Shown: positions 31,431 to 43,460 of the stretch, in pieces | Numbering within the stretch: position 1 is the first letter of the stretch | Layout: each line of letters starts with the position of its first letter | Assembly: GCF_026262505.1 (NCBI RefSeq) | Contig: NC_067205.1 | Coordinates: 6,386,001 to 6,450,000 of the forward strand | Source: Trichomonas vaginalis G3 | Taxonomy: Eukaryota; Parabasalia; Trichomonadida; Trichomonadidae | Direction of reading: 5' to 3' | Length of the DNA stretch: 64,000 bases | The notes under the pieces: generated by a model | What the model was told of the DNA's origin: nothing | The model's input: only the letters and a program-made list of their open reading frames with translations | The model's database searches: none | Program-made: the position numbers and the translations under genes

Positions 31431-34400
31431 CCGAATCTGGCGTTGGAACCTTTCTATCAATTCATAAATTACAAAATCTTGCACACAAAACAAATGCAAT
31501 TCTGTTACTTGATGATACATGTCAATGATATTTCATACAATTATTTTTCAAAAATGATAATTCATGTCAAAAATAATTTTTTACATACAAACAAATTATA
31601 TAATATAATATAATTTAAGCAAATGCTTTCAAGTTGAATCCGAATCTGGCGTTGGCACCTTTCTATCAATTCATAAATTACAAAATCTTGCACACAAAAC
31701 AAATGCAATTCTGTTACTTGATGATACATGTCAATGATATTTCATACAATTATTTTTCAAAAATGATAATTCATGTCAAAAATAATTTTTTACATACAAA
31801 CAAATTATATAATATAATATAATTTAAGCAAATGCTTTCAAGTTGAATCCGAATCTGGCGTTGGAACCTTTCTATCAATTCATAAATTACAAAATCTTGC
31901 ACACAAAACAAATGCAATTCTGTTACTTGATGATACATGTCAATGATATTTCATACAATTATTTTTCAAAAATGATAATTCATGTCAAAAATAATTTTTT
32001 ACATACAAACAAATTATATAATATAATATAATTTAAGCAAATGCTTTTAAGTTGAATCCGAATCTGGCGTTGGAACCTTTCTATCAATTCATAAATTACA
32101 AAATCTTGCACACAAAACAAATGCAATTCTGTTACTTGATGATACATGTCAATGATATTTCATACAATTATTTTTCAAAAATGATAATTCATGTCAAAAA
32201 TAATTTTTTACATACAAACAAATTATATAATATAATATAATTTAAGCAAATGCTTTCAAGTTGAATCCGAATCTGGCGTTGGAACCTTTCTATCAATTCA
32301 TAAATTACAAAATCTTGCACACAAAACAAATGCAATTCTGTTACTTGATGATACATGTCAATGATATTTCATACAATTATTTTTCAAAAATGATAATTCA
32401 TGTCAAAAATAATTTTTTACATACAAACAAATTATATAATATAATATAATTTAAGCAAATGCTTTCAAGTTGAATCCGAATCTGGCGTTGGAACCTTTCT
32501 ATCAATTCATAAATTACAAAATCTTGCACACAAAACAAATGCAATTCTGTTACTTGATGATACATGTCAATGATATTTCATACAATTATTTTTCAAAAAT
32601 GATAATTCATGTCAAAAATAATTTTTTACATACAAACAAATTATATAATATAATATAATTTAAGCAAATGCTTTCAAGTTGAATCCGAATCTGGCGTTGG
32701 AACCTTTCTATCAATTCATAAATTACAAAATCTTGCACACAAAACAAATGCAATTCTGTTACTTGATGATACATGTCAATGATATTTCATACAATTATTT
32801 TTCAAAAATGATAATTCATGTCAAAAATAATTTTTTACATACAGACAAATTATATAATATAATATAATTTAAGCAAATGCTTTTAAGTTGAATCCGAATC
32901 TGGCGTTGGAACCTTTCTATCAATTCATAAATTACAAAATCTTGCACACAAAACAAATGCAATTCTGTTACTTGATGATACATGTCAATGATATTTCATA
33001 CAATTATTTTTCAAAAATGATAATTCATGTCAAAAATAATTTTTTACATACAAACAAATTATATAATATAATATAATTTAAGCAAATGCTTTCAAGTTGA
33101 ATCCGAATCTGGCGTTGGAACCTTTCTATCAATTCATAAATTACAAAATCTTGCACACAAAACAAATGCAATTCTGTTACTTGATGATACATGTCAATGA
33201 TATTTCATACAATTATTTTTCAAAAATGATAATTCATGTCAAAAATAATTTTTTACATACAAACAAATTATATAATATAATATAATTTAAGCAAATGCTT
33301 TCAAGTTGAATCCGAATCTGGCGTTGGAACCTTTCTATCAATTCATAAATTACAAAATCTTGCACACAAAACAAATGCAATTCTGTTACTTGATGATACA
33401 TGTCAATGATATTTCATACAATTATTTTTCAAAAATGATAATTCATGTCAAAAATAATTTTTTACATACAAACAAATTATATAATATAATATAATTTAAG
33501 CAAATGCTTTCAAGTTGAATCCGAATCTGGCGTTGGCACCTTTCTATCAATTCATAAATTACAAAATCTTGCACACAAAACAATGCAATTCTATTCTGTT
33601 ACTTGATGATACATGTCAATGATATTTCATACAATTATTTTTCAAAAATGATAATTCATGTCAAAAATAATTTTTTACATACAAACAAATTATATAATAT
33701 AATATAATTTAAGCAAATGCTTTCAAGTTGAATCCGAATCTGGCGTTGGAACCTTTCTATCAATTCATAAATTACAAAATCTTGCACACAAAACAAATGC
33801 AATTCTGTTACTTGATGATACATGTCAATGATATTTCATACAATTATTTTTCAAAAATGATAATTCATGTCAAAAATAATTTTTTACATACAAACAAATT
33901 ATATAATATAATATAATTTAAGCAAATGCTTTCAAGTTGAATCCGAATCTGGCGTTGGAACCTTTCTATCAATTCATAAATTACAAAATCTTGCACACAA
34001 AACAAATGCAATTCTGTTACTTGATGATACATGTCAATGATATTTCATACAATTATTTTTCAAAATGATAATTCATGTCAAAAATAATTTTTTACATACA
34101 AACAAATTATATAATATAATATAATTTAAGCAAATGCTTTTAAGTTGAATCCGAATCTGGCGTTGGAACCTTTCTATCAATTCATAAATTACAAAATCTT
34201 GCACACAAAACAAATGCAATTCTGTTACTTGATGATACATGTCAATGATATTTCATACAATTATTTTTCAAAAATGATAATTCATGTCAAAATAATTTTT
34301 TACATACAAACAAATTATATAATATAATATAATTTAAGCAAATGCTTTCAAGTTGAATCCGAATCTGGCGTTGGAACCTTTCTATCAATTCATAAATTAC

Positions 34401-37400
34401 AAAATCTTGCACACAAAACAATGCAATTCTGTTACTTGATGATACATGTCAATGATATTTCATACAATTATTTTTCAAAAATGATAATTCATGTCAAAAA
34501 TAATTTTTTACATACAAACAAATTATATAATATAATATAATTTAAGCAAATGCTTTTAAGTTGAATCCGAATCTGGCGTTGGAACCTTTCTATCAATTCA
34601 TAAATTACAAAATCTTGCACACAAAACAAATGCAATTCTGTTACTTGATGATACATGTCAATGATATTTCATACAATTATTTTCAAAATGATAATTCATG
34701 TCAAAAATAATTTTTTACATACAAACAAATTATATAATATAATATAATTTAAGCAAATGCTTTCAAGTTGAATCCGAATCTGGCGTTGGAACCTTTCTAT
34801 CAATTCATAAATTACAAAATCTTGCACACAAAACAAATGCAATTCTGTTACTTGATGATACATGTCAATGATATTTCATACAATTATTTTCAAAAATGAT
34901 AATTCATGTCAAAAATAATTTTTTACATACAAACAAATTATATAATATAATATAATTTAAGCAAATGCTTTCAAGTTGAATCCGAATCTGGCGTTGGAAC
35001 CTTTCTATCAATTCATAAATTACAAAATCTTGCACACAAAACAAATGCAATTCTGTTACTTGAATACATGTCAATGATATTTCATACAATTATTTTTCAA
35101 AAATGATAATTCATGTCAAAAATAATTTTTTACATACAAACAAATTATATATATATAATATAATTTAAGCAAATGCTTTCAAGTTGAATCCGAATCTGGC
35201 GTTGGAACCTTTCTATCAATTCATAAATTACAAATCTTGCACACAAAAAAATGCAATTCTGTTACTTGATGATACATGTCAATGATATTTCATACAATTA
35301 TTTTTCAAAAATGATAATTCATGTCAAAAATAATTTTTTACATACAAACAAATTATATAAATAAATATAATTTAAGCAAATGCTTTCAAGTTGAATCCGA
35401 ATCTGGCGTTGGAACCTTTCTATCAATTCATAAATTACAAAATCTTGCACACAAAACAAATGCAATTCTGTTACTTGATGATACATGTCAATGATATTTC
35501 ATACAATTATTTTTCAAAAATGATAATTCATGTCAAAATAATTTTTTACATACAAACAAATTATATAATATATATAATTTAAGCAAATGCTTTCAAGTTG
35601 AATCCGAATCTGGCGTTGGAACCTTTCTATCAATTCATAAATTACAAAATCTTGCACACAAAACAAATGCAATTCTGTTACTTGATGATACATGTCAATG
35701 ATATTTCATACAATTATTTTTCAAAAATGATAATTTCATGTCAAAAATAATTTTTTTTACATACAAAACAAATTATATATATAATATAATATAATTTAAG
35801 CAAATGCTTTCAAGTTGAATCCGAATCTGGCGTTGGAACCTTTCTATCAATTCATAAATTACAAAATCTTGCACACAAAACAAATGCAATTCTGTTACTT
35901 GATGATACATGTCAATGATATTTCATACAATTATTTTTCAAAAATGATAATTCATGTCAAAAATAATTTTTTACATACAAACAAATTATATAATATAATA
36001 TAATTTAAGCAAATGCTTTCAAGTTGAATCCGAATCTGGCGTTGGCACCTTTCTATCAATTCATAAATTACAAAATCTTGCACACAAAACAAATGCAATT
36101 CTGTTACTTGATGATACATGTCAATGATTTTCATACAATTATTTTTCAAAAATGATAATTCATGTCAAAAATAATTTTTTACATACAAACAAATTATATA
36201 ATATAATATAATTTAAGCAAATGCTTCAAGTTGAATCCGAATCTGGCGTTGGCACCTTTCTATCAATTCATAAATTACAAATCTTGCACACAAAACAAAT
36301 GCAATTCTGTTACTTGATGATACATGTCAATGATATTTCATACAATTATTTTTCAAAAATGATAATTCATGTCAAAAATAATTTTTTACATACAAACAAA
36401 TTATATAATATAATAATTTAAGCAATGCTTTCAAGTTGAATCCGAATCTGGCGTTGGAACTTTCTATCAATTCATAAATTACAAAATCTTGCACACAAAA
36501 CAAAAGCAATTCTGTTACTTGATGATACATGTCAATGATATTTCATACAATTATTTTTCAAAATGATAATTCATGTCAAAAATTTTTTACATACAAACAA
36601 ATTATATAATATAATATAATTTAAGCAAATGCTTTCAAGTTGAATCCGAATCTGGCGTTGGAACCTTTCTATCAATTCATAAATTACAAAATCTTGCACA
36701 CAAAACAAATGCAATTCTGTTACTTGATGATACATGTCAATGATATTTCATACAATTATTTTTCAAAAATGATAATTCATGTCAAAAATAATTTTTTACA
36801 TACAAACAAATTATATAATATAATATAATTTAAGCAAATGCTTTCAAGTTGAATCCGAATCTGGCGTTGGAACCTTTCTATCAATTCATAAATTACAAAA
36901 TCTTGCACACAAAACAAATGCAATTCTGTTACTTGATGATACATGTCAATGATATTTCATACAATTATTTTTCAAAAATGATAATTCATGTCAAAAATAA
37001 TTTTTTACATACAAACAAATTATATAATATAATATAATTTAAGCAAATGCTTTCAAGTTGAATCCGAATCTGGCGTTGGCACCTTTCTATCAATTCATAA
37101 ATTACAAAATCTTGCACACAAAACAAATGCAATTCTGTTACTTGATGATACATGTCAATGATATTTCATACAATTATTTTTCAAAAATGATAATTCATGT
37201 CAAAAATAATTTTTTACATACAAACAAATTATATAATATAATATAATTTAAGCAAATGCTTTTAAGTTGAATCCGAATCTGGCGTTGGAACCTTTCTATC
37301 AATTCATAAATTACAAAATCTTGCACACAAAACAAATGCAATTCTGTTACTTGATGATACATGTCAATGATATTTCATACAATTATTTTTCAAAAATGAT

Positions 37401-37490
37401 AATTCATGTCAAAAATAATTTTTTACATACAAACAAATTATATAATATAATATAATTTAAGCAAATGCTTTCAAGTTGAATCCGAATCTA
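31431..37490. repeat. 209-bp tandem satellite, about 29 units
   Basis: Units begin TTTAAGCAAATGCTTTCAAG and recur every 209 bases from 31616 to 37455, preceded by a partial first unit. Outer units are almost identical; units between about 33.5 and 36.6 kb carry many one-base gains and losses, mostly in A or T runs. The first about 45 bases of each unit, read on the minus strand, are the last 12 codons and stop of the neighbouring coiled-coil gene (NARFGFNLKAFA). A 62-codon plus-strand frame repeats in most units, but it starts at TTG and 209 is not a multiple of three, so it is probably incidental. Confidence 0.95.
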
Positions 37491-40324
37491 GCGTTGAAAT
37501 CCTTCTCTTGTTTCTCAATCATTGATTTGTATTGACTGAATTCTTTAGACATAATTCGTAAAACTGAAACTTTGCTCTTTAAATCTTCCTGCAAATACTT
37601 GATTCTTTCCAAGTCACATGGTCTTGGCCGAGACAAATCAAACGTAGATGACAATTGATTCAAATCTTTTTCCAATGATTCAATTTTTTCATCAAATTTT
37701 TCAATTTTTTCTTTGTTTTTCATTTGAATTTTGATTAATTCTTTTGATAACCTGTTCATAAGACTTCTCATGAATGTTTCGTTCTCTATCTCTTTTCTTT
37801 TCATCATTTCCATGCTTTCAGAAAGAATTCTCTGTTTCTTTTTCTCAATTTCTTGATATTTTTCAAATAATTTTTTAGTTTCTAATGTTGCAGAATCAAA
37901 AACAACATCAATGTTTCGTTTTAATGATTGTTTTATCTGTTCATAAGCTCTTTCATTCGCAGATCTAATAGTCATCAGTTTTTCAGTGAATTTTGAAAAA
38001 TCTAAATTTGGATTTTTCAAATTTTCGGTCAAATTCAGTATTTTTGATTCAATTTCTTTTATCTGTTCTTCATTTTGATGTTTATAATCAGAAATTTCTT
38101 GTTTTGACCGTTTTTCGGCCAAATTTGCCAAATTTTCTGAATTTTCAAGTTGTTTTTGATAAATTAGTTGGTTTTCATTATAATCCATGCTATTTACAAT
38201 ACTATTTATTGTGTTTTGACCATTTTCAAGTTGATTTTTGAAATTATTTTCTAAAATTTTTAGAAATTCTTCCAATTTTTGTGTTTCTTCAATAGTTTTA
38301 GCTTTTGTTTCCTCTATTTTGCTTTGAAGAGACTTCCTGACTTGTTCTCGTGCTCTTCCTGATGATTTCGGACGATTTGAATTTTGATGTCTTTCTATTT
38401 CGTTTTTGAAAGCATTTTCATAGAAATTTGAGAGTAATCCACGTTCAGAAACAATAATTTTCTTGTATTCTTCAATCATTGACTGGAATTTTTCAATTTC
38501 TTCATTTGATTTTTTGAAAATTTGTTCTTTTTCAGGATTTGTCGCTTGCAAACTCTTCAACTGCTTCTGTAAGTCATTATATATTGATTTATATTCATCA
38601 TTTTCACTTTTTATCTCATTTTCAAAATTATTTTTTGATTTAATTTCAAAAATTTTTGAATTATATGATTCATTGCATTGTTTTATTGCTTCTACTTCTT
38701 TTACTTTGAGTTCTTCCTCTAATTTTAAAAGTTTTTGCTGATTTTCAGCAAATTTTGTTTTAAATTCTTGATTTTGATTGAAAACAAGGTCATTTTCTTC
38801 TTTCTTTATCTGTAGATTAAGATTGGATATCACTCTTTCTGTTTCATCTTGAATTGTTTTTAATTTAAACTCATAATTTTCCAAATTTGCCTTTTTCTCT
38901 TCATTTAGAGCATCTAACGTCTGCAGTTGTACTTTATTGTCTGCTTTGCTTTGATTCCTCAACTTATTTATGTCATTTCTCAAATTTTGTTCAGAATTAT
39001 TTATAATTTTTGTTTTTTCAGAGATTTCGAACGCGAAATCCTTTTCTTTTGTTTCTTTTTCAGTATTATTCGACTTCTTTGTTTCCAAAAGCACCTTTTT
39101 ATTCAATTTCCTTTCTTTTTTAGAAGATTTCGAAAAATCCAAAATTTTTGAGTTGATTTTTTCATTTTTAGATGTTAATTCCTTTTCATTTGAACTTATT
39201 TCATCTATTAGTTGTGTTTTCTCTTGTTCAAGACTGTTTTTTAATTCGATATAACTTGAATCAAAATTTTTTGCAGAATTTGAATAATTTACGATTAAAT
39301 TATTATAATTGGTCAGTTGATCACTCAATTGTTTATGTAAATCTTCCAAAATTGATTGAAAAAGTTCATTTTTCTTTTTTAATTCATTTTTCAAGTTTTC
39401 TTCTATGAGAATATATGATTGTTTGTTGTTGTTCAGTTCATTCTTCATGTATTCTATCTCTTTGGAATGGTCTACAGCGTGAAAAACCCTTTGAATCATC
39501 TCATTAAAAAGAATTTTTTTCTGATTCATGAAAAGAGAGAAACTTGACTGCAAAAGGATGATGTTTTGTGCTGCTTTGTCGTTTAAATCCCTCGTTTGAC
39601 TGCAAATCTCTTTATAATTCTCAAGTTTTTTTAGAAAATTTGGAGAAATTTTGACATTTTTTTGTTGATTTTTAAGTTCTTCAATGAGTTTGTTGTGGTC
39701 TACACGTAATTGTTCGATTCTTACACGTGAATTTGCTTTGAATAGTTGTAATTTCTTATCTGATTCGATTTCAACTTCTTTTAGCTCTTTTTGTTGAGTT
39801 TCGTTAAGTATATTAACATTATTTTCTATGTTTTTCTTGGATTTATATATCATTTTTGTAATAATTTCGTTTGTTTCTTGTTTTGATTTTAAATTTTTTG
39901 GAATTGATTCAGATAGTTTTGCAATTGATAGTTGAAGGGTTTTCATATACGAATTTAAGTTATTTTGTATTGATTCTGTGTTATTTTTATATGTTGATAC
40001 TAAATTTTCGAATTTTTTCTGAAGTTGAATTTGATTTGCATTATTTGCGTTATCATGTGTTGATTTAGCATCATTGTATATTTTATCCATGTTGTTTTTA
40101 TATTCATCTGATGCTTTATTTAGTATTTTATCAACATCATTAAACAAAACTTGCTTTTCGAAGTTGATTTTTTGTATCCTATACTGAAAATCAGATATAG
40201 CTTGAGCAAGTTTTGCTGTTTTCTTGCAGACATTGAATTGACGGGCATAATCTATGTCCATCAATTCAATCTTCTGAAGAAAAATAGGAATTGTCAAAGA
40301 ACAAATTGAAAGAATATGTTTCAT
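37457..40324 (-). CDS. long coiled-coil protein, probably cytoskeletal
   Basis: 955 codons, almost entirely Glu/Lys/Asn/Gln-rich heptad sequence with few prolines, from about residue 40 to 930. A short basic break (RPKSSGRAREQVRKS) lies about two thirds in, and the globular end is NARFGFNLKAFA. I see no motor, kinase or membrane domain. Proteins like this in flagellates make up basal-body fibres, costa or axostyle structures, but no family can be named. Two starts are possible: the first Met gives a hydrophobic MKHILSICSLTIPIFLQ stretch that is odd for a cytosolic protein, while Met22 (40261, MDIDYARQFN) looks more natural. Its last codons are repeated throughout the adjacent 209-bp satellite and once more at 23.8 kb. 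Confidence 0.7.
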   Translation of the reverse strand: MKHILSICSLTIPIFLQKIELMDIDYARQFNVCKKTAKLAQAISDFQYRIQKINFEKQVLFNDVDKILNKASDEYKNNMDKIYNDAKSTHDNANNANQIQLQKKFENLVSTYKNNTESIQNNLNSYMKTLQLSIAKLSESIPKNLKSKQETNEIITKMIYKSKKNIENNVNILNETQQKELKEVEIESDKKLQLFKANSRVRIEQLRVDHNKLIEELKNQQKNVKISPNFLKKLENYKEICSQTRDLNDKAAQNIILLQSSFSLFMNQKKILFNEMIQRVFHAVDHSKEIEYMKNELNNNKQSYILIEENLKNELKKKNELFQSILEDLHKQLSDQLTNYNNLIVNYSNSAKNFDSSYIELKNSLEQEKTQLIDEISSNEKELTSKNEKINSKILDFSKSSKKERKLNKKVLLETKKSNNTEKETKEKDFAFEISEKTKIINNSEQNLRNDINKLRNQSKADNKVQLQTLDALNEEKKANLENYEFKLKTIQDETERVISNLNLQIKKEENDLVFNQNQEFKTKFAENQQKLLKLEEELKVKEVEAIKQCNESYNSKIFEIKSKNNFENEIKSENDEYKSIYNDLQKQLKSLQATNPEKEQIFKKSNEEIEKFQSMIEEYKKIIVSERGLLSNFYENAFKNEIERHQNSNRPKSSGRAREQVRKSLQSKIEETKAKTIEETQKLEEFLKILENNFKNQLENGQNTINSIVNSMDYNENQLIYQKQLENSENLANLAEKRSKQEISDYKHQNEEQIKEIESKILNLTENLKNPNLDFSKFTEKLMTIRSANERAYEQIKQSLKRNIDVVFDSATLETKKLFEKYQEIEKKKQRILSESMEMMKRKEIENETFMRSLMNRLSKELIKIQMKNKEKIEKFDEKIESLEKDLNQLSSTFDLSRPRPCDLERIKYLQEDLKSKVSVLRIMSKEFSQYKSMIEKQEKDFNARFGFNLKAFA

Positions 40325-40734
40325 ATAAGTTTGGAAAAGGTTTTTATGTTGTAATGTAATAACAGTGTACGTTTGAAATTTGCAGATTTACGACTTTCAA
40401 AATGCATATAAATGCGTGTTTTGTTAATTACATGCTATAAGTTGTATAAATTTTTATAGTTCTGATTCATAGAAGCATTTCAATAAAATTTCATAAAAAT
40501 TTCCAAGCTAATTTGGCTTCAAAATCGGAAATTTGTCTGTTTTACATATATTCAAATTCATAGAAAGAAAATGAAGGTAAAATTTTTGAATCTAAAAATT
40601 TTTCATTCAAATTTTTAAAATTATAAGATTTATTGCCTCTTATTTATGAAATTTCTTATGGAAAAAAACCGAAGTAAAGTTCAGAAATTAGAGTTCAAAA
40701 AAATTTTGGACGATATGTTCTGACATTGCGTAAA
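40325..40734. other. intergenic region between diverging genes
   Basis: AT-rich; holds the promoters of the coiled-coil gene and the Myb gene. The only notable site is the Myb-element-like motif at 40709-40715. Confidence 0.5.
40709..40715 (-). promoter_or_regulatory. possible Myb recognition element
   Basis: Reads TATCGTC on the minus strand, identical to the core of the MRE-2 type site described for T. vaginalis Myb proteins. It lies 20 bases upstream of a Myb gene's ATG, so self-regulation is conceivable. A 7-base match can occur by chance. Confidence 0.3.
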
Positions 40735-41208
40735 ATGACTGCGCATACCACGAGGGAACATTCACAGGCTCGTGTCAGGGCTCCTTTTACAAAAGAGGAG
40801 GACCAACAGCTCCTGAAGTTAGTTGGTTGCTTTGGCGATAACGCTTGGAGAATTGTCGCAGCCGGAATGGGCGACAGGACGGCCAAGCAGTGCAAAGACA
40901 GGTACTTCAATAGCCTTGCCCCGAACCTGATGAATGGTGAATGGACCAAAGAAGAGGAAAGACTCTTATACGAAAAAGTTAACGAATTTGGAAAGAAATG
41001 GTCGGTTATTGCAAAGTACTTTATGAACAGAGGACCAAATAACCTCAAAAACCACTGGAATCGCGTGATGTTGCGGAAGCAAGCGTCATTTGCACCTTCC
41101 GTGGAACCATCCGTGGTTCAAGACGAAGTCGTGCCGTTCCATAGCGACTTCGATGAATTCGACAACTCAATTTGTTTCTTCGAAGAAGTTTTTGAAGGAA
41201 CCTTTTAA
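40735..41208 (+). CDS. R2R3 Myb transcription factor
   Basis: 157 residues from the ATG at 40735 (the frame is open slightly further upstream, but this is the first ATG). R2 covers about 18-67 (APFTKEEDQQLLKLV, AWRIVAAG, RTAKQCKDRYFNSL), with Phe in place of the first Trp. R3 covers about 68-115 (GEWTKEEERLLYEKV, KWSVIAKYF, GPNNLKNHWNRV), with three tryptophans. The short acidic tail (SDFDEFDNSICFFEEVFEG) may activate transcription. Small R2R3 Myb proteins of this form regulate adhesin and iron-response genes in T. vaginalis; this one's targets cannot be read from sequence. Its coding part is clearly more GC-rich than the flanks. Confidence 0.9.
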   Translation: MTAHTTREHSQARVRAPFTKEEDQQLLKLVGCFGDNAWRIVAAGMGDRTAKQCKDRYFNSLAPNLMNGEWTKEEERLLYEKVNEFGKKWSVIAKYFMNRGPNNLKNHWNRVMLRKQASFAPSVEPSVVQDEVVPFHSDFDEFDNSICFFEEVFEGTF

Positions 41209-42221
41209 TATCTCATTTTTAAGTTGTCATATGGGAATTTTCTCTGGCTTCCCTTATAAAACATTACTTGCTTGAGAAATACGAAATTTATTCAATTACA
41301 TTTAAGCGATTACAATGACTTTCTTTAAAAAAGAAGGTCATCAAAATCAAATTTCTTTTGATTTACTAAGTTTATTAACTCTCAAGCATGAAAATTGTTT
41401 GTTTGATTTTTATACTTCAAGAGTGTTGATATTTTTCATTCCAGAATTGATTTTTTTTCAAATTTTTTGAATAATTTTAGTATTGGTATATGTAATACAC
41501 AATTTGGACAAGCCAAATTTGAAGTTTTGGATATGAGAAGCTGAAAGAATCCAATCAAATTGGATTTTGTTTTGGTTTTATGATTTGATATTAAGAGTAT
41601 TAAGGTGTTTGAACCTCTGGTAAAGGCACATATCAAAATAAAGAAAGTCCATATGCTGAGTAGCATTGATGACACAAATTGATATAGGTAATCTTATAAA
41701 TGAATTCAATTTGATAATATCATGTAGAAATGTATATTGTATTTTGTTCACGAATGGAAATACAAAACAAATATGAATATAAAAATAGTTTACACATTTT
41801 GAAAATTTGATTTTTTATTAAAATAACTCGAAAAATTAAATAAATTGTATTAAAATTTGAAATTTTCTTTTTTTTGGAGAAAAAAACTAACAAGATGGCA
41901 CTCATCTTGTATACGAATATGCATAAAAATGATTTTAAAATCAATTGATACAAAAATATATAAGCAAAAACACTTATATCAAGATAAATTTTTCCAAATT
42001 ATCATTTTCAACTGAAATATATATTGTCACATACATGACTCCTAAATTTAAATAAAATATACGCATTTATTTTGTCTATTTATTCGAAATTATTGTAAAT
42101 CTATTTGTAATTCTATTTTAATTAGTTTTCCTGTTGTTTTTATTTAAAAGTAAGAATTTAATTTGTTAAGAGAGAGACGAAAAATCGTTTATTTGGCTAG
42201 AGAAAAATTTATGAGATGATT
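41209..42221. other. AT-rich intergenic region
   Basis: About 1 kb between converging genes. Only short frames are present. Confidence 0.6.
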
Positions 42222-43445
42222 TTAGAACTTTTCGCCCTTGGCAGCCTTAACAGCCTTCTCACCTGCATCTGTAAGGTTATCGGCTGAGATGATTGGGAGA
42301 CCAGATTCGCGGATGAGCTTCTTGCCTGCCTCGACGTTTGTACCCTCGAGACGGACAACGAGTGGGACCTTGAGACCGACCTTCTTGAAAGCAGCGATGA
42401 CACCAGCAGCGACCATATCGCAACGAACGATACCACCGAAGATGTTGACAAGGATAGCCTTGACGTGGGACTGTTGTGAGATGATTGTGAAGCCCTCTGT
42501 AACAGCAGCCTCAGAAGCAGCACCACCGAGATCGAGGAAGTTAGCTGGATCGCCACCAGCAAGTTTGATGACATCCATTGTAGCCATAGCAAGGCCAGCA
42601 CCGTTAACGAGGCAAGCAACGTTACCATCGAGTGGGACGTAGTTAAGACCATACTTCTCAGCGCGGATTTCGAATGGGCTGACTTGCTTGAGATCGCGGT
42701 AACCGAAGATCTGCTTCTGGCGGTAGTGAGCGGAATCATCGAAGTTGAACTTGGAATCGACTGTGATGATGCGGCCGTCTGTTGTTTCGGCGAGTGGGTT
42801 AACTTCGACCTGTGTAGCATCGGAGCCAACGAAGAGCTTCCAGAGCTTCTGCATTTCGACAACACCGTTGTCATAAGCCTTGCCTGTAAGGCCAAGCTTT
42901 GTAGAGATGTTCTTAGCAACTTCCTCTGTGATGCCTTCAACACCATCGAGGACGAACTTATGGATCTTTTCTGGATGATGAGCAGCGACCTCTTCGATCT
43001 CAACACCACCCTCTGTGGAAGCGATGACAACTGGGGACTGTGTCTGGCGGTCGAGGAGAATTGCGAAGTAAAGTTCGCGCTTGACTTCGACTGGGTCTGA
43101 AAGCATAACAGCCTGGCAGAGAAGGCCGTCCTTGCCTGTCTGCTTTGTGACAAGGTGGTGACCAAGCATCTCCTTAGCGATCTTGGCGGCCTCATCAGCG
43201 GACTTTACGAAGTGAACACCAGACTTGAAGCCTGTTTCCAACCAGTGACCCTTGCCACGGCCACCGCAGTAAACCTGAGCCTTGATAACAGCAGCTGGGA
43301 GATTCATCTTTCTGAATGCTTCAGCAGCCTCTTCTGGGGAACGAGCGACAAGATTTATACCGGCGGCAACGTTGTACTTGGCGCAGATTTCCTTGGACTG
43401 CCATTCGAGAATGTTGAAATTACGTGCGAAGCTTGAGCTAAGCAT
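42222..43445 (-). CDS. succinyl-CoA synthetase beta subunit, hydrogenosomal
   Basis: A 407-residue protein of normal family length. With the alpha subunit it converts succinyl-CoA, ADP and phosphate to succinate, CoA and ATP, the energy-yielding last step in hydrogenosomes. MLSSSFARN is a typical short hydrogenosomal leader with Arg at -2 from the likely cleavage point. The ATP-grasp domain holds IKAQVYCGGRGKG and VEVNPLAE; the CoA-ligase domain holds DLGGAASEAAV and NIFGGIVRCDMVAAGV. It is GC-rich and uses few codon types, as strongly expressed trichomonad genes do. An initiator lies 13 bases upstream of the ATG. No defect is seen. Confidence 0.95.
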   Translation of the reverse strand: MLSSSFARNFNILEWQSKEICAKYNVAAGINLVARSPEEAAEAFRKMNLPAAVIKAQVYCGGRGKGHWLETGFKSGVHFVKSADEAAKIAKEMLGHHLVTKQTGKDGLLCQAVMLSDPVEVKRELYFAILLDRQTQSPVVIASTEGGVEIEEVAAHHPEKIHKFVLDGVEGITEEVAKNISTKLGLTGKAYDNGVVEMQKLWKLFVGSDATQVEVNPLAETTDGRIITVDSKFNFDDSAHYRQKQIFGYRDLKQVSPFEIRAEKYGLNYVPLDGNVACLVNGAGLAMATMDVIKLAGGDPANFLDLGGAASEAAVTEGFTIISQQSHVKAILVNIFGGIVRCDMVAAGVIAAFKKVGLKVPLVVRLEGTNVEAGKKLIRESGLPIISADNLTDAGEKAVKAAKGEKF

Positions 43446-43454
43446 TGTAATGTG

Positions 43455-43460
43455 AAGTGA
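43455..43460 (-). promoter_or_regulatory. initiator (Inr) of the succinyl-CoA synthetase gene
   Basis: Reads TCACTT on the minus strand, a full match to TCA(+1)-Py-(T/A). Transcription would start at 43458, leaving a 13-base leader. Confidence 0.65.

Noticed and set aside
31634-31822. A 62-codon frame repeated in most satellite units on the plus strand.
   Set aside because: It starts at TTG, the unit is not a multiple of three, and the frame is lost in units with indels; it simply reflects the repeat.
31431-37490. A CRISPR array.
   Set aside because: Units are contiguous 209-base repeats without unique spacers, and the organism is a eukaryote.
37457-40324. A signal peptide on the coiled-coil protein.
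   Set aside because: The hydrophobic start disappears if translation begins at Met22, and the rest looks cytosolic.
42209-43195. A 328-codon Ser/Arg/Leu-rich frame overlapping the synthetase gene in another frame.
   Set aside because: It is the shadow of the GC-rich succinyl-CoA synthetase gene.
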